The notes under the pieces were generated by a model that was given only the letters and a program-made list of their open reading frames with translations, was not told the DNA's origin and ran no database searches. A program made the translations under genes and the position numbers. From a virus, in the IMG/VR virus record IMGVR_UViG_3300044712_000319, positions 1-23,580 of that record: a stretch of DNA of 23,580 bases. The stretch is one strand, 5' to 3'. How positions within the stretch are numbered: the stretch's first letter is position 1; each line of letters begins with the position of its first letter. Of this stretch, positions 15,721-22,365 are shown piece after piece.

Positions 15721-17502
15721 CTATGGTGTAGCTGGAGTTGTTTGTGGAGTTGGTGTCATAGATTGTTCTGTTTGGGATAGTTCTAGTGGTGACATAGCAC
15801 CTGCTGTTTCAAGTATTTTTGAGAAAATAGACTTAAATGTAGGATTTTGTAGTATCTGAGGATTTGTAGCGATAGTCTGGAGTATAGTTGTAAGTGAATC
15901 AAGCATAGCTTGTTTGTCTGAACTTTCTCCTGATACTTCAACTTCTACTTCCCATTCAAATCCTTTAAATATATCTTTCCAAGTTGTATCATCTAATTCT
16001 GACGGCTTTATAAATCTTGTGTTTCCGAGTGCAGATAGTTGTGATTGTAGCTTTGCCGTTTCTTCTGCTACCATTTCAGACTGTTGTTCTGGTGTCACTA
16101 CTGCTCCGTTCAATACTTCATCAACAACTCTTTTGTTTACAATTTTTGTTACTTCTGAAGAAAGATACCATGTATCTAGTTGTTTTATTCCATTTGCATC
16201 AAGTACTGCGACTATTTCCTCTGTCGTGTTTAGTTTGGTTTTAATAAAAGGAATAATGTATTCTCGCATCATATCCTCAATAGCAAGTCCTTTGTTTTCT
16301 ATCATTAACTGGAAAAGTGAATTTGCTTCTTGATTAAGAATAGCTACTTGTCTATACGCTGTACCTGACGGCATTGTGTTGCCTGATATTGCATCTGGTG
16401 TTGATGTAATTTCTTTAGCTAATCCTCTCCATTCATTTGCAAAGTTTTGTACAGATACAAGGTTATTTGATGCATTATTAACCTGAGTTAGAGGTTGGTT
16501 TACTGCATGAGTTAATATATCACCTGTTTCAAGGTCTGTAAGAACATTTCTACCTACAAAATTAGCATCTGCTGTTTGGTAGATAGTCTTTGATATGAGT
16601 TCTAGCTGGTCTTTAATTAGCTTTGCTGAATGATTTACCATCCACTGTGCTTGGAATAGATGCTCTACTGCACCAATACCCATAGCTCTTGTTGGCTCTT
16701 TTATTAAGTCTGCTTTATGATGCTGTAATTTTTTAAGTTTACCTCTGTATAAATAAAAATCTTTTTTATTAGATGAATTATAAGAAAATACGTGAATTTG
16801 ATTTACAAAAGTAAGCTGGTCTTTTTCTTTCTCTGTAATCATTGATAGAGGTAAATTTCCTTGTACTTCGTATATCTCAATATAGTCTGCAAGAGTATCT
16901 ATCTGCGTACCATTCTGAAGTTCTCGTGACTGTTTTGTAGACTCTATCAGTTCCTCAACTACATCTTGGTTGTATACAGGATTAAGTCTTAACTGTGATG
17001 GAGTTAAAAACTTCTTTTCTATTCGTACATTATTTTCAAAGTCTATATCATCTGTGATAAGAGTACTCCACGGAACTACTGATGCGTTTAGTTCGCCCTC
17101 TGATTCTATAAATTTAGACACAGCAGAACCATAGGTAGCAAGTGTTAGCCCCCAGTCGTTTAAGAAAACACCAAATCTAGCTTTGTTCATCCATTCTTGC
17201 AATATGATGTTACCTAGGAATGCTGGGATGATATCAGTAACCTTTGTAGCCTTTAGCTTAATATTTTTTCTATCTATGTCAGTTGCTCTATACCAAATAT
17301 TACGAGCTGATGTGACTATGTTAAAAAAAGGTTTTTCTCTACCTAGTGCATCTTCTGAACCTGAGATATGTTTTGAATATACGTATGCTTCAATAGTGTT
17401 TATAGTTTCATATTGAGAATATGATACATACTTTGAGATGTTGGTATTACCTGATTGATACGATGTTTCTCTTTGAGTTACAATTTCTGTTATTTTTTGC
17501 AT
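15721..17502 (-). CDS. Portal protein
   Basis: The portal forms the dodecameric ring at one capsid vertex through which DNA is packaged and ejected. The length (593 aa from the chosen start) and position between terminase and scaffold/capsid fit. Portal-type features are the N-terminal half with RNIWYRATDIDRKNIK, FLNDWGLTLATYGSAVSKF and VVPWSTLITDDIDFE, a long helical region (EHLFQAQWMVNHSAKLIKDQ), SGTAYRQVAILNQEANSLFQ, a C-terminal coiled coil and a Pro/Thr/Gln-rich tail. I start at ATG 17502 because GGGGAG lies about 10 nt upstream; the frame stays open to a TTG at 17523 (7 more residues), which is less likely. A promoter stands directly upstream. Confidence 0.88.
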   Translation of the reverse strand: MQKITEIVTQRETSYQSGNTNISKYVSYSQYETINTIEAYVYSKHISGSEDALGREKPFFNIVTSARNIWYRATDIDRKNIKLKATKVTDIIPAFLGNIILQEWMNKARFGVFLNDWGLTLATYGSAVSKFIESEGELNASVVPWSTLITDDIDFENNVRIEKKFLTPSQLRLNPVYNQDVVEELIESTKQSRELQNGTQIDTLADYIEIYEVQGNLPLSMITEKEKDQLTFVNQIHVFSYNSSNKKDFYLYRGKLKKLQHHKADLIKEPTRAMGIGAVEHLFQAQWMVNHSAKLIKDQLELISKTIYQTADANFVGRNVLTDLETGDILTHAVNQPLTQVNNASNNLVSVQNFANEWRGLAKEITSTPDAISGNTMPSGTAYRQVAILNQEANSLFQLMIENKGLAIEDMMREYIIPFIKTKLNTTEEIVAVLDANGIKQLDTWYLSSEVTKIVNKRVVDEVLNGAVVTPEQQSEMVAEETAKLQSQLSALGNTRFIKPSELDDTTWKDIFKGFEWEVEVEVSGESSDKQAMLDSLTTILQTIATNPQILQNPTFKSIFSKILETAGAMSPLELSQTEQSMTPTPQTTPATP

Positions 17503-17537
17503 TATGTATTTGCTCCCCAACAAATTACTTTTATATA

Positions 17538-17566
17538 ATTATATCAATGTTTTTTATTTGTAACAA
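17538..17566 (-). promoter_or_regulatory. Sigma70-type promoter for the portal operon
   Basis: On the minus strand the -35 is TTGTTA (17566-17561), the spacer is 17 nt, and the -10 is TATAAT (17543-17538) with extended TGA. It lies in the 95-nt gap between terminase and portal and would give a leader of about 30 nt. The -35 region (TTGTTACAAA) closely matches that of the terminase promoter. Confidence 0.82.
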
Positions 17567-17597
17567 GTTTTGATAAGTCAATAATGTTATACACAGT

Positions 17598-18797
17598 CTA
17601 TCTTGTTGAGTTTCTTCCTTGCATATTTCTACGCATAACCATATGTTGATTTACTTTTTGTGTAACTTCACTATCTTTTGGCTTCAAACTAGCTAAAGCA
17701 TATCTGACAGCATCTAGAATGTGGTCATATCCACTTTCAGGTACATTAATAACCTTTCCGTCTTTGTCTGTTTGCCATAAATAGTTTCGATATTCTTTAA
17801 TCAAATTGACTGAGCGTTTAGTCATAGACATTTTTTGTGCTTGGACATACTGAATACCTTGATTTATAGAACCTGCACCCTTTTCTGCTGGTAGTATATT
17901 TATTCCATAAAGCCTTATTTCATCTATTGATTTAGGTTCTGCACTATCTGCAATAACAAGACTACCTGTAACATTTTTCAATGTTTCGGCTATTTCTTTA
18001 TTGCTCATTCCATTCTTGTAGCAAATTTCATCAAGAATATACCCACCATTATAATAATATACAGCAACGATAGCGGTAGGGTCATTTGTATATCCAAAGT
18101 CTAATCCATATCTCTCTAACCTAGCTTCATGTGGTATATCGTCAATAATTTGCCAGTCTTTGTAAATTTTTCCCTCTACTTCTCCAAGTTGTCCAAGTCC
18201 ATATACCTGCCACCAGCCTTTTCTGTTTTGTCTTGATTCAATAGCTTTCACAATTTCTTGTGATAGTCCCTCGTTATCTTTGTATGTCAAAATAATATGG
18301 TCTACATCATCTCTTTTGTGTAATACGTCTGTATAGAACCAAAATTCATTAGTTGGATTCCAGTCTAGGAACATAAATTCTTTAGTTCTAACTTCTAGTT
18401 GGTCAAAAGCATCAAGACTCATGTTGTTACATTCGTTCATAAAACATCTATCTCGTCTTGCACCTCTGAGTTTATCTGATTGGTCGGCACTAAAGAATTC
18501 TATTTGAGAGCCTGTTTCAAACTCGTATATGTTATCTGTGGCACTCCACCTTTCTTCTTTCCAATAGCCATGCTCTTTCATTATGTTTATAAAATCTCGT
18601 CTTGCACCTCGTTTTAAGTGAGGTGTAGATTCTGCAATAACTGATGTAAGTGTCTTATGTGTGTCGGACTGAGCTTTATCTATCAAGAATAAAAGAATAC
18701 TAATAGTCTTTGAACTAGAAGTACCTCCTTGTATAGCTCGTATCTTTTTATTGAGCTTCGCTATCTTCTTTAGAGCTGTCGTTACTTGATAAGCCAT
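17598..18797 (-). CDS. terL: Terminase large subunit
   Basis: This is the ATP-driven DNA packaging motor with its headful or site-specific nuclease. In the 399-aa protein the Walker A motif is GGTSSSKT (residues 24-31), the Walker B is CFMNEC with catalytic Glu122, and LDWNPTNEFWFY (144-155) is the coupling region seen in this family. The C-terminal RNase H-fold nuclease shows Asp233 in GLDFGYTNDPTA, Asp284 in VIADSAEPKSIDEIR, and Asp358/Asp362 in YDHILDAVRYAL. All expected motifs are present, so the enzyme is probably functional. The start overlaps the 3' end of the small-subunit gene by 50 nt in another frame. Domain content resembles the Terminase_3-type large subunits. Confidence 0.95.
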   Translation of the reverse strand: MAYQVTTALKKIAKLNKKIRAIQGGTSSSKTISILLFLIDKAQSDTHKTLTSVIAESTPHLKRGARRDFINIMKEHGYWKEERWSATDNIYEFETGSQIEFFSADQSDKLRGARRDRCFMNECNNMSLDAFDQLEVRTKEFMFLDWNPTNEFWFYTDVLHKRDDVDHIILTYKDNEGLSQEIVKAIESRQNRKGWWQVYGLGQLGEVEGKIYKDWQIIDDIPHEARLERYGLDFGYTNDPTAIVAVYYYNGGYILDEICYKNGMSNKEIAETLKNVTGSLVIADSAEPKSIDEIRLYGINILPAEKGAGSINQGIQYVQAQKMSMTKRSVNLIKEYRNYLWQTDKDGKVINVPESGYDHILDAVRYALASLKPKDSEVTQKVNQHMVMRRNMQGRNSTR

Positions 18798-19161
18798 TTA
18801 GTATAGGTGTTGGTAAATCTTTATTGTTTGTAGTTTGGTCGATACCCTCTCTGTAACCATGCTTAGTCAATAACACTTTGGCGATAGTTGGATTATATGT
18901 ATTAGATAAGCCATTATTTAGCAATTTAGTAGCTTGACGATTTCTTAATTTCGCAATAACGTCGGAAAATTTTTCGTATTTAGTTTCCCAATCGTAAATA
19001 GTATCTTTATGAATATCCAAATAATCCGCTAATCCCTCAATACTTGGTAACTTAACAATCAATTTTCCATTCTCACTTAAAGTATCTTCACATGATTCAA
19101 GATACAATAAAGTATTCTCTACATAGGTATCATTATATTCAACTGGTCTTCCTCCTGCCAT
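18748..19161 (-). CDS. terS: Terminase small subunit
   Basis: The small subunit recognises the packaging start on phage DNA and hands it to the large subunit. This 137-aa protein begins MAGGRPVEYND, a start seen in many small terminases, and has a helix-turn-helix at about residues 40-62 (SIEGLADYLDIHKDTIYDW) followed by a helical oligomerisation part (FSDVIAKLRNRQATKLLNNG, then YNPTIAKVLLTKHGY). The C-terminus is Ser/Asp/Glu-rich and overlaps the large-subunit start by 50 nt. It stands directly upstream of the large subunit. Assignment by motif and context is strong. Confidence 0.9.
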   Translation of the reverse strand: MAGGRPVEYNDTYVENTLLYLESCEDTLSENGKLIVKLPSIEGLADYLDIHKDTIYDWETKYEKFSDVIAKLRNRQATKLLNNGLSNTYNPTIAKVLLTKHGYREGIDQTTNNKDLPTPILNGLSSNDSSKEDSEAQ

Positions 19162-19163
19162 AG

Positions 19164-19418
19164 TTATATCTTTTTACCTTTAGGTATTCTTAATGTTTTT
19201 CCAATAAGGAGATTGCCTTTCTCCCATTGCTTGTCGTTAATATATTGCTTTGCTGTTTTGTTACCATGTCTAGCTTTGAAAGCTGATGTTCTACTACCTC
19301 CGAGTTTAGTTCCTTTCTGTCCTCCTTGGATAGTCTTAATCTTCTTTCCGTTCTCAAAGATTTCTGCTTTCCATGATTTACCTTTAGCTGTTGCTCTCTG
19401 TATCTTTGCTGTAGGCAT
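19164..19418 (-). CDS. Small basic protein, DUF5754-like, 84 aa
   Basis: The protein is rich in Lys and Gly (SWKAEIFENGKKIKTIQGG, FKARHGN, LLIGKTLRIPKGKKI) with a predicted small beta-rich fold and no membrane span. The pattern of W-K-A-x-F-E-N-G-K followed by a Gly-rich turn and a basic ARHG segment resembles the small viral DUF5754-type family; I judge this by eye only. Basic charge could mean nucleic-acid binding. It starts 2 nt from the stop of the 44-aa gene and ends just before the small terminase start, so it belongs to the terminase transcript. Confidence 0.65.
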   Translation of the reverse strand: MPTAKIQRATAKGKSWKAEIFENGKKIKTIQGGQKGTKLGGSRTSAFKARHGNKTAKQYINDKQWEKGNLLIGKTLRIPKGKKI

Positions 19419-19419
19419 G

Positions 19420-19554
19420 TTACTTCTTTTTCTTTTCTACTCCTTTAATAGTTCCTTTATTTTTTGATGCGTAAAATACTTTTTTACCTGTTTTAGCTCC
19501 GTACTCCTTTTTCATAGCTTTCATGATTTTAGTTCCTTTTTTGTTTAGTGGCAT
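19420..19554 (-). CDS. Conserved-type 44-aa basic protein at the head of the terminase operon
   Basis: The frame runs from ATG at 19554 (MPLNKKGTKIMKAMKKEYGA) to TAA at 19420. It has the look of a widespread small phage protein type: KKGxKIMKxMKKEYGxKxGKKVFYASxNKGTIKGV, basic and probably one helix plus a hairpin. I know of no established function. It is the first gene after the promoter at 19582-19611, with a leader of about 20 nt and no Shine-Dalgarno. Basic charge suggests contact with nucleic acid. Confidence 0.75.
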   Translation of the reverse strand: MPLNKKGTKIMKAMKKEYGAKTGKKVFYASKNKGTIKGVEKKKK

Positions 19555-19581
19555 GTGTGTATAGTTAATGTATATGGATAT

Positions 19582-19611
19582 ATTATATCACGTTTATTGA
19601 GTTTGTATCAA
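19582..19611 (-). promoter_or_regulatory. Sigma70-type promoter for the terminase operon
   Basis: On the minus strand the -35 is TTGATA (19611-19606), the spacer is 18 nt, and the -10 is TATAAT (19587-19582) with extended TGA. The -35 lies inside the last codons of the preceding 102-aa gene. It would transcribe the 44-aa, 84-aa and terminase genes. Confidence 0.82.
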
Positions 19612-19902
19612 CTTTTCATAGTTAGATTTGCTTAATAAATACTGTTGATGTTGCGAGAGGAAGTATGTTTCTGGGTATGTTATCTCTATACTTCCTTTTT
19701 GTTCTAGTTCATTTATCTTATCTGACATTTCTCTCATTCTCAAATCCAATAAAGAAATGTTTTCAAATCTGTTAGAGCAGTATTCGATACCATGATACCT
19801 AGTTATTATTGAATGGTATAGTTCACCTTGTAAGATAGTATACGGATAAAATACCTGTTTTAGTCTATCCAAATCAGTGATTATCTCTGTTTTACACTTC
19901 AT
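19594..19902 (-). CDS. Hypothetical protein, 102 aa
   Basis: A soluble, mixed-charge protein with no recognised family. The N-terminus (KCKTEIITDLDRLKQVFYPY) and the C-terminal half (REMSDKINELEQKGSIEITY, SQHQQYLLSKSNYEKLIQTQ) look helical. There are only two cysteines (Cys3, Cys42), so no zinc site is evident. It overlaps the upstream 83-aa gene by 11 nt, and its last codons contain the -35 of the terminase promoter. It closes the small-gene region on the side of the morphogenesis genes. Confidence 0.7.
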   Translation of the reverse strand: MKCKTEIITDLDRLKQVFYPYTILQGELYHSIITRYHGIEYCSNRFENISLLDLRMREMSDKINELEQKGSIEITYPETYFLSQHQQYLLSKSNYEKLIQTQ

Positions 19903-20143
19903 ACAACGGCTTAAACTTTAGTGCTTCTTGTGTCAATGCTTGTACGAGCCTGTCTTGTGCATCATGCGGTATATTCTTATTAGGTATCTGCATTTCTGAA
20001 TTGAGTACTATAACTTCCGTGTTATCGTTTTGTTCTTTTGTTATTTGATTTCCTTTTGTGTCTATCATTGTTTCTGCAACTACAAAATACCCCCTGTACC
20101 CTTTCTTCTTGTTTAGTTCGAATGTTATATATTTTTTGTCCAT
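19892..20143 (-). CDS. Hypothetical protein, 83 aa
   Basis: The first half is beta-type (KYITFELNKKKGYRGYFVVAETMID) and the second half helical (DAQDRLVQALTQEALKFKPL). No membrane span, Cys cluster or known motif is visible. It overlaps the next gene by 11 nt and is overlapped by the tail of the 65-aa gene by 122 nt in another frame. Its codon pattern and protein-like composition are better than those of the overlapping tail, so of the two frames here this is the more certain. Confidence 0.68.
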   Translation of the reverse strand: MDKKYITFELNKKKGYRGYFVVAETMIDTKGNQITKEQNDNTEVIVLNSEMQIPNKNIPHDAQDRLVQALTQEALKFKPLYEV

Positions 20144-20219
20144 GTTTGTATAAAACTATAAGAGCGATTAAGCCTAAAAAAATCTTAATGTATTGTACTA
20201 TCGTTTCGTGTCGAGTCAT
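20022..20219 (-). CDS. Small membrane protein, 65 aa, overlapping its neighbours
   Basis: Residues 1-9 are polar (MTRHETIVQ), residues about 10-25 form one membrane span (YIKIFLGLIALIVLYK), and the rest is a strongly basic tail ending KSNNKRTKR. The membrane part fills the gap between the 43-aa and 83-aa genes. The tail is read from the same DNA as the start of the 83-aa gene in another frame (122 nt overlap), so that part may be passive overlap. The start is 35 nt inside the 43-aa gene. I favour a real small membrane gene, but the annotated length is uncertain. Confidence 0.5.
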   Translation of the reverse strand: MTRHETIVQYIKIFLGLIALIVLYKHGQKIYNIRTKQEERVQGVFCSCRNNDRHKRKSNNKRTKR

Positions 20220-20316
20220 GTTGTCCTAGTGTATACCCATAGCCAAATCCCATAGAACTACCTACAAGAAATCCGACTAAAAGTGCTAATATAATTAAAG
20301 CCCCAGCAAATATCAT
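20185..20316 (-). CDS. Glycine-rich mini membrane protein, 43 aa
   Basis: The frame runs from ATG at 20316 to TAA at 20185. Residues 2-20 are a clear membrane span (IFAGALIILALLVGFLVGS), followed by a Gly/Tyr-rich turn (MGFGYGYTLG) and a short polar tail. No Cys or charged pore residue marks a known family. A promoter-like TATAAT lies 6 nt before the ATG, so it may be translated from a leaderless message. The 3' end overlaps the 65-aa membrane gene by 35 nt. Confidence 0.65.
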   Translation of the reverse strand: MIFAGALIILALLVGFLVGSSMGFGYGYTLGQHDSTRNDSTIH

Positions 20317-20322
20317 GCGTAT

Positions 20323-20351
20323 ATTATACTACATCTCTCAACATTTTCCAA
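20323..20351 (-). promoter_or_regulatory. Possible sigma70 promoter giving a leaderless message
   Basis: On the minus strand TTGGAA (20351-20346), 17-nt spacer, TATAAT (20328-20323). The -10 is perfect and the -35 matches 4 of 6. Only 6 nt separate the -10 from the ATG at 20316, so transcription would start at or next to the A of the start codon. It overlaps the 3' end of the 283-aa gene. Confidence 0.5.
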
Positions 20352-21175
20352 CCTTTCTTGTTAATAAACTCTTTTTTTTCTTCAGTATTCATTCCGAGTA
20401 CTTTATAATCTGATTTATATAAAGCCCAATATATATCTTCTTCTTGGAGTTGCATGTTATCTAAAATCATATGTTCAACTGCATTGATGTATGCTCTTTT
20501 TATAGACGGTATTTTAAGTGCCAAAAATAGCAATGTTGCGATAGCATTCACTTTAGAACCCCATACATTGTTATAGTTTCGTTCATGGAATAAATGCAAT
20601 AATCTCTTTATTTCTCTAACATTCTTGAGCTTGTGCTTTTTTGTTTCACTTAGAATATCCATAATTCTATATCTGTAAGCATCATCATTCTCTATGGCGA
20701 CTGATACTATTTCGGAAAAATCTTCGGCATCCTGTTCGTTAGTCAAATGACGCATGAAATTGAATATAAAGAACTGTAATTCCCTGCCAAATGAAGTCCT
20801 ATGAATATCCTTTAGTATTTCATGGCTTATAATGCGTTTTCCGAGCTTATTAAACGCATATATGGTACTTTGTCTATATTTTGGTAAAAGTATCGTTATA
20901 AGCGTTCCTGTGACGTTCTGTGGCATCGTAGCTATCTTTATAGACTCTATAATCACAGACTTTATCATGTTTGTTGAATAAAGTGCTGTGTCCATGACAC
21001 ATGTCCGTCTTGGAAACTCTGCTCCAGCAACGTGAAGTTTTATTTCTTTTTCTTCTTCTACTCCAATAGCTTCAAAATTTTCTTTACTTTCACTATGTAT
21101 TTGTGATTCTGGACTTCCGTACTTGTGGTACTCTCTACGATAGTATTTATCTAAAAAATCTTGGATACTTAACAT
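20324..21175 (-). CDS. Hypothetical protein, 283 aa, largest unknown of the small-gene region
   Basis: The protein is soluble and probably mainly helical, with many basic and aromatic residues (FLDKYYRREYHKYGSPESQ, HEILKDIHRTSFGRELQFFI, NVREIKRLLHLFHERNYNN). A short central segment (KVNAIATLLFLALKIPSIKR) is hydrophobic but probably buried rather than membrane-spanning. I find no Walker, nuclease, HTH, zinc or other catalytic pattern. It starts at 21175, one base into the stop of the secreted-protein gene (TAATG), so the two are coupled. The function is unknown; regulation or replication are possible but unsupported. Confidence 0.75.
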   Translation of the reverse strand: MLSIQDFLDKYYRREYHKYGSPESQIHSESKENFEAIGVEEEKEIKLHVAGAEFPRRTCVMDTALYSTNMIKSVIIESIKIATMPQNVTGTLITILLPKYRQSTIYAFNKLGKRIISHEILKDIHRTSFGRELQFFIFNFMRHLTNEQDAEDFSEIVSVAIENDDAYRYRIMDILSETKKHKLKNVREIKRLLHLFHERNYNNVWGSKVNAIATLLFLALKIPSIKRAYINAVEHMILDNMQLQEEDIYWALYKSDYKVLGMNTEEKKEFINKKGWKMLRDVV

Positions 21176-21435
21176 TATTTAACACAGCTTATTGAGGTTG
21201 AATCTACAATTTTACCAATATTTGTATTACGTGAAGCGAAAGTACCAAAACATGTTACTGTTGAACTTCCTATTTTTTCTTCAAATCTATACACTGTAAC
21301 AGTTTCAGTATCTACGAGCTGATTTGTTATTTTAACAAAAGAAGAGTTTGTTCTTGTGGTATAAGTAGCAAAAGCGTATACGCTACCTGCCGTGAACGTT
21401 AGTGCTAGTATTGCTGTTAGAATTATTGTTTTCAT
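21175..21435 (-). CDS. Small secreted protein with signal peptide, 86 aa
   Basis: The N-terminus is a classic Sec signal: Lys2, a hydrophobic core (IILTAILALTFTAG) and a cleavage region near VYA-FA (about residues 19-23). The mature part is about 63 residues, Thr/Ser/Val-rich and beta-type, with exactly two cysteines (Cys62 and Cys84) that could form a disulphide outside the cytoplasm. No lipobox is present. The gene is coupled to the 283-aa gene by a one-base overlap. Exported small phage proteins may block superinfection or change the host envelope; the sequence does not say which. Confidence 0.75.
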   Translation of the reverse strand: MKTIILTAILALTFTAGSVYAFATYTTRTNSSFVKITNQLVDTETVTVYRFEEKIGSSTVTCFGTFASRNTNIGKIVDSTSISCVK

Positions 21436-21444
21436 ATTTGTATA

Positions 21445-21612
21445 TTACTTTGTTTTTTTAATTTTGTCAATTTTTTTAACCCTATCCACCGTAAAATTAT
21501 ATCTTATCTTCACCCCTGTTTTCTTTTCCATTCGGTCTATAAATTCCTCCATTTCATCATAAATAAGGTTTATAATCTCGTTTTCTGTTAGTATTTTGTA
21601 GTTTTTAGGCAT
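21445..21612 (-). CDS. Hypothetical protein, 55 aa
   Basis: I start at ATG 21612 (MPKNYKILTENEIINLIYDE), 1 nt after the stop of the upstream gene, as is usual here; a frame-matched ATG at 21639 would add nine residues but overlap the upstream gene by 26 nt. The protein is helical and charged, with an acidic middle (DEMEEFIDRMEK) and a very basic C-terminus (DRVKKIDKIKKTK). No known motif is visible. Confidence 0.65.
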   Translation of the reverse strand: MPKNYKILTENEIINLIYDEMEEFIDRMEKKTGVKIRYNFTVDRVKKIDKIKKTK

Positions 21613-21613
21613 G

Positions 21614-21844
21614 TTATTGAAATATAATTTTATGTCCACAGAATTTTATATCTTGCAAATCTAAACTTCTTGGTATTCTTCTTATTATATACTCTGAATA
21701 ATGTAAAGGTAAATGAATGTCTTTCTTGTCTTTATCGTGTCTATACCTAGCAATAATAGCAAATAGACTTTCTGCAATAAAATCTTCTACTGCTTTTTCT
21801 TTTATTTTCTTCACCCTTTTTGCATACGCAGTCATTTCTTTCAT
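21614..21844 (-). CDS. Hypothetical protein, 76 aa
   Basis: The N-terminal half is a strongly basic helix (AYAKRVKKIKEKAVEDFIAESLFAIIARYRHDKDKK), the second half has HLPLHYSEYIIRRIPRSLDLQ. Basic charge would suit nucleic-acid or membrane-surface binding. I recognise no family. It starts 1 nt after the stop of the upstream zinc-motif gene with leader TTTTATAAATAAA and no Shine-Dalgarno. Confidence 0.68.
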   Translation of the reverse strand: MKEMTAYAKRVKKIKEKAVEDFIAESLFAIIARYRHDKDKKDIHLPLHYSEYIIRRIPRSLDLQDIKFCGHKIIFQ

Positions 21845-21845
21845 T

Positions 21846-22187
21846 TTATTTATAAAATTCTTTACACTTTACACACCTCGACTGTGGTGGATTACTTGTA
21901 TACGATAGTCCGTCTGATTCGTGAGTGCATTTATTAAGACTTGGTAAGTTTATAATATCATAAACAACTTGACCTATTACTGTTCTTTCAACTATTCCTA
22001 GGTTTTTTTCCAAAAGCTCATCTTCGTATGCTTCTATTTCGTGACTTACAGTTAATGTTTTCTCCTCTAGTATGGTGTCTATAACTTCGAATAAATCATC
22101 ATCTCCAGTCATAGTAGAGTCTGTGATGTAATAAGATAAATTTATTTGCTTAATAATCTTCTTTTTTTCCTCGTTCGTTAGTTTCAT
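21846..22187 (-). CDS. Putative zinc-binding protein, 113 aa
   Basis: The first 80 residues are an acidic helical part (EEKKKIIKQINLSYYITD, HEIEAYEDELLEKNLG). The C-terminus carries a Cys/His motif: Cys87-x-His89, then PPQSRC with Cys105 and Cys108 (CVKCKEFYK). This C-terminal C-x-H ... PPQxRCxKCxEFY pattern is a known feature of many small phage proteins and probably binds one zinc ion. Its function is not established. The leader ACTCTATAAACAAATG is almost the same as that of the next upstream gene. Confidence 0.72.
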   Translation of the reverse strand: MKLTNEEKKKIIKQINLSYYITDSTMTGDDDLFEVIDTILEEKTLTVSHEIEAYEDELLEKNLGIVERTVIGQVVYDIINLPSLNKCTHESDGLSYTSNPPQSRCVKCKEFYK

Positions 22188-22191
22188 TTGT

Positions 22192-22353
22192 TTATAGAGT
22201 TATAAGTGGTACTTCAAATATTGTAATTTCTCCACATACAGGACATGTATGTTGATAAGTACCTGCTTCATATACTTTATACTTAGGTGGCTCATGTTCT
22301 GGACACATGCATGGTAATTTAGGCTCTGATATTTTTATAGTGTTTTCTTTCAT
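22192..22353 (-). CDS. Small zinc-ribbon protein, 53 aa
   Basis: The frame runs from ATG at 22353 (MKENTIKISEPKLPCMCPEH) to TAA at 22192. It has two Cys/His groups: Cys15, Cys17 and His20, then His35, Cys37 and Cys40 in HTCPVCGEI. CPVCG is a typical zinc-ribbon knuckle, so a single zinc-bound fold is likely. Zinc ribbons of this size often contact nucleic acids or proteins. It is followed 4 nt later by the other zinc-motif gene. No Shine-Dalgarno is seen. Confidence 0.68.
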   Translation of the reverse strand: MKENTIKISEPKLPCMCPEHEPPKYKVYEAGTYQHTCPVCGEITIFEVPLITL

Positions 22354-22365
22354 TTGTTTATAAGG

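Noticed and set aside
17503-17523. TTG start for the portal at 17523
   Set aside because: The frame is open, but ATG at 17502 has GGGGAG at a usable distance, and the longer start would place that site inside the coding region.
19164-19554. Toxin-antitoxin pair made of the 44-aa and 84-aa proteins
   Set aside because: Two small basic genes in tandem could suggest it, but neither shows a toxin or antitoxin motif, both belong to the terminase transcript, and the 44-aa type is a common phage protein.
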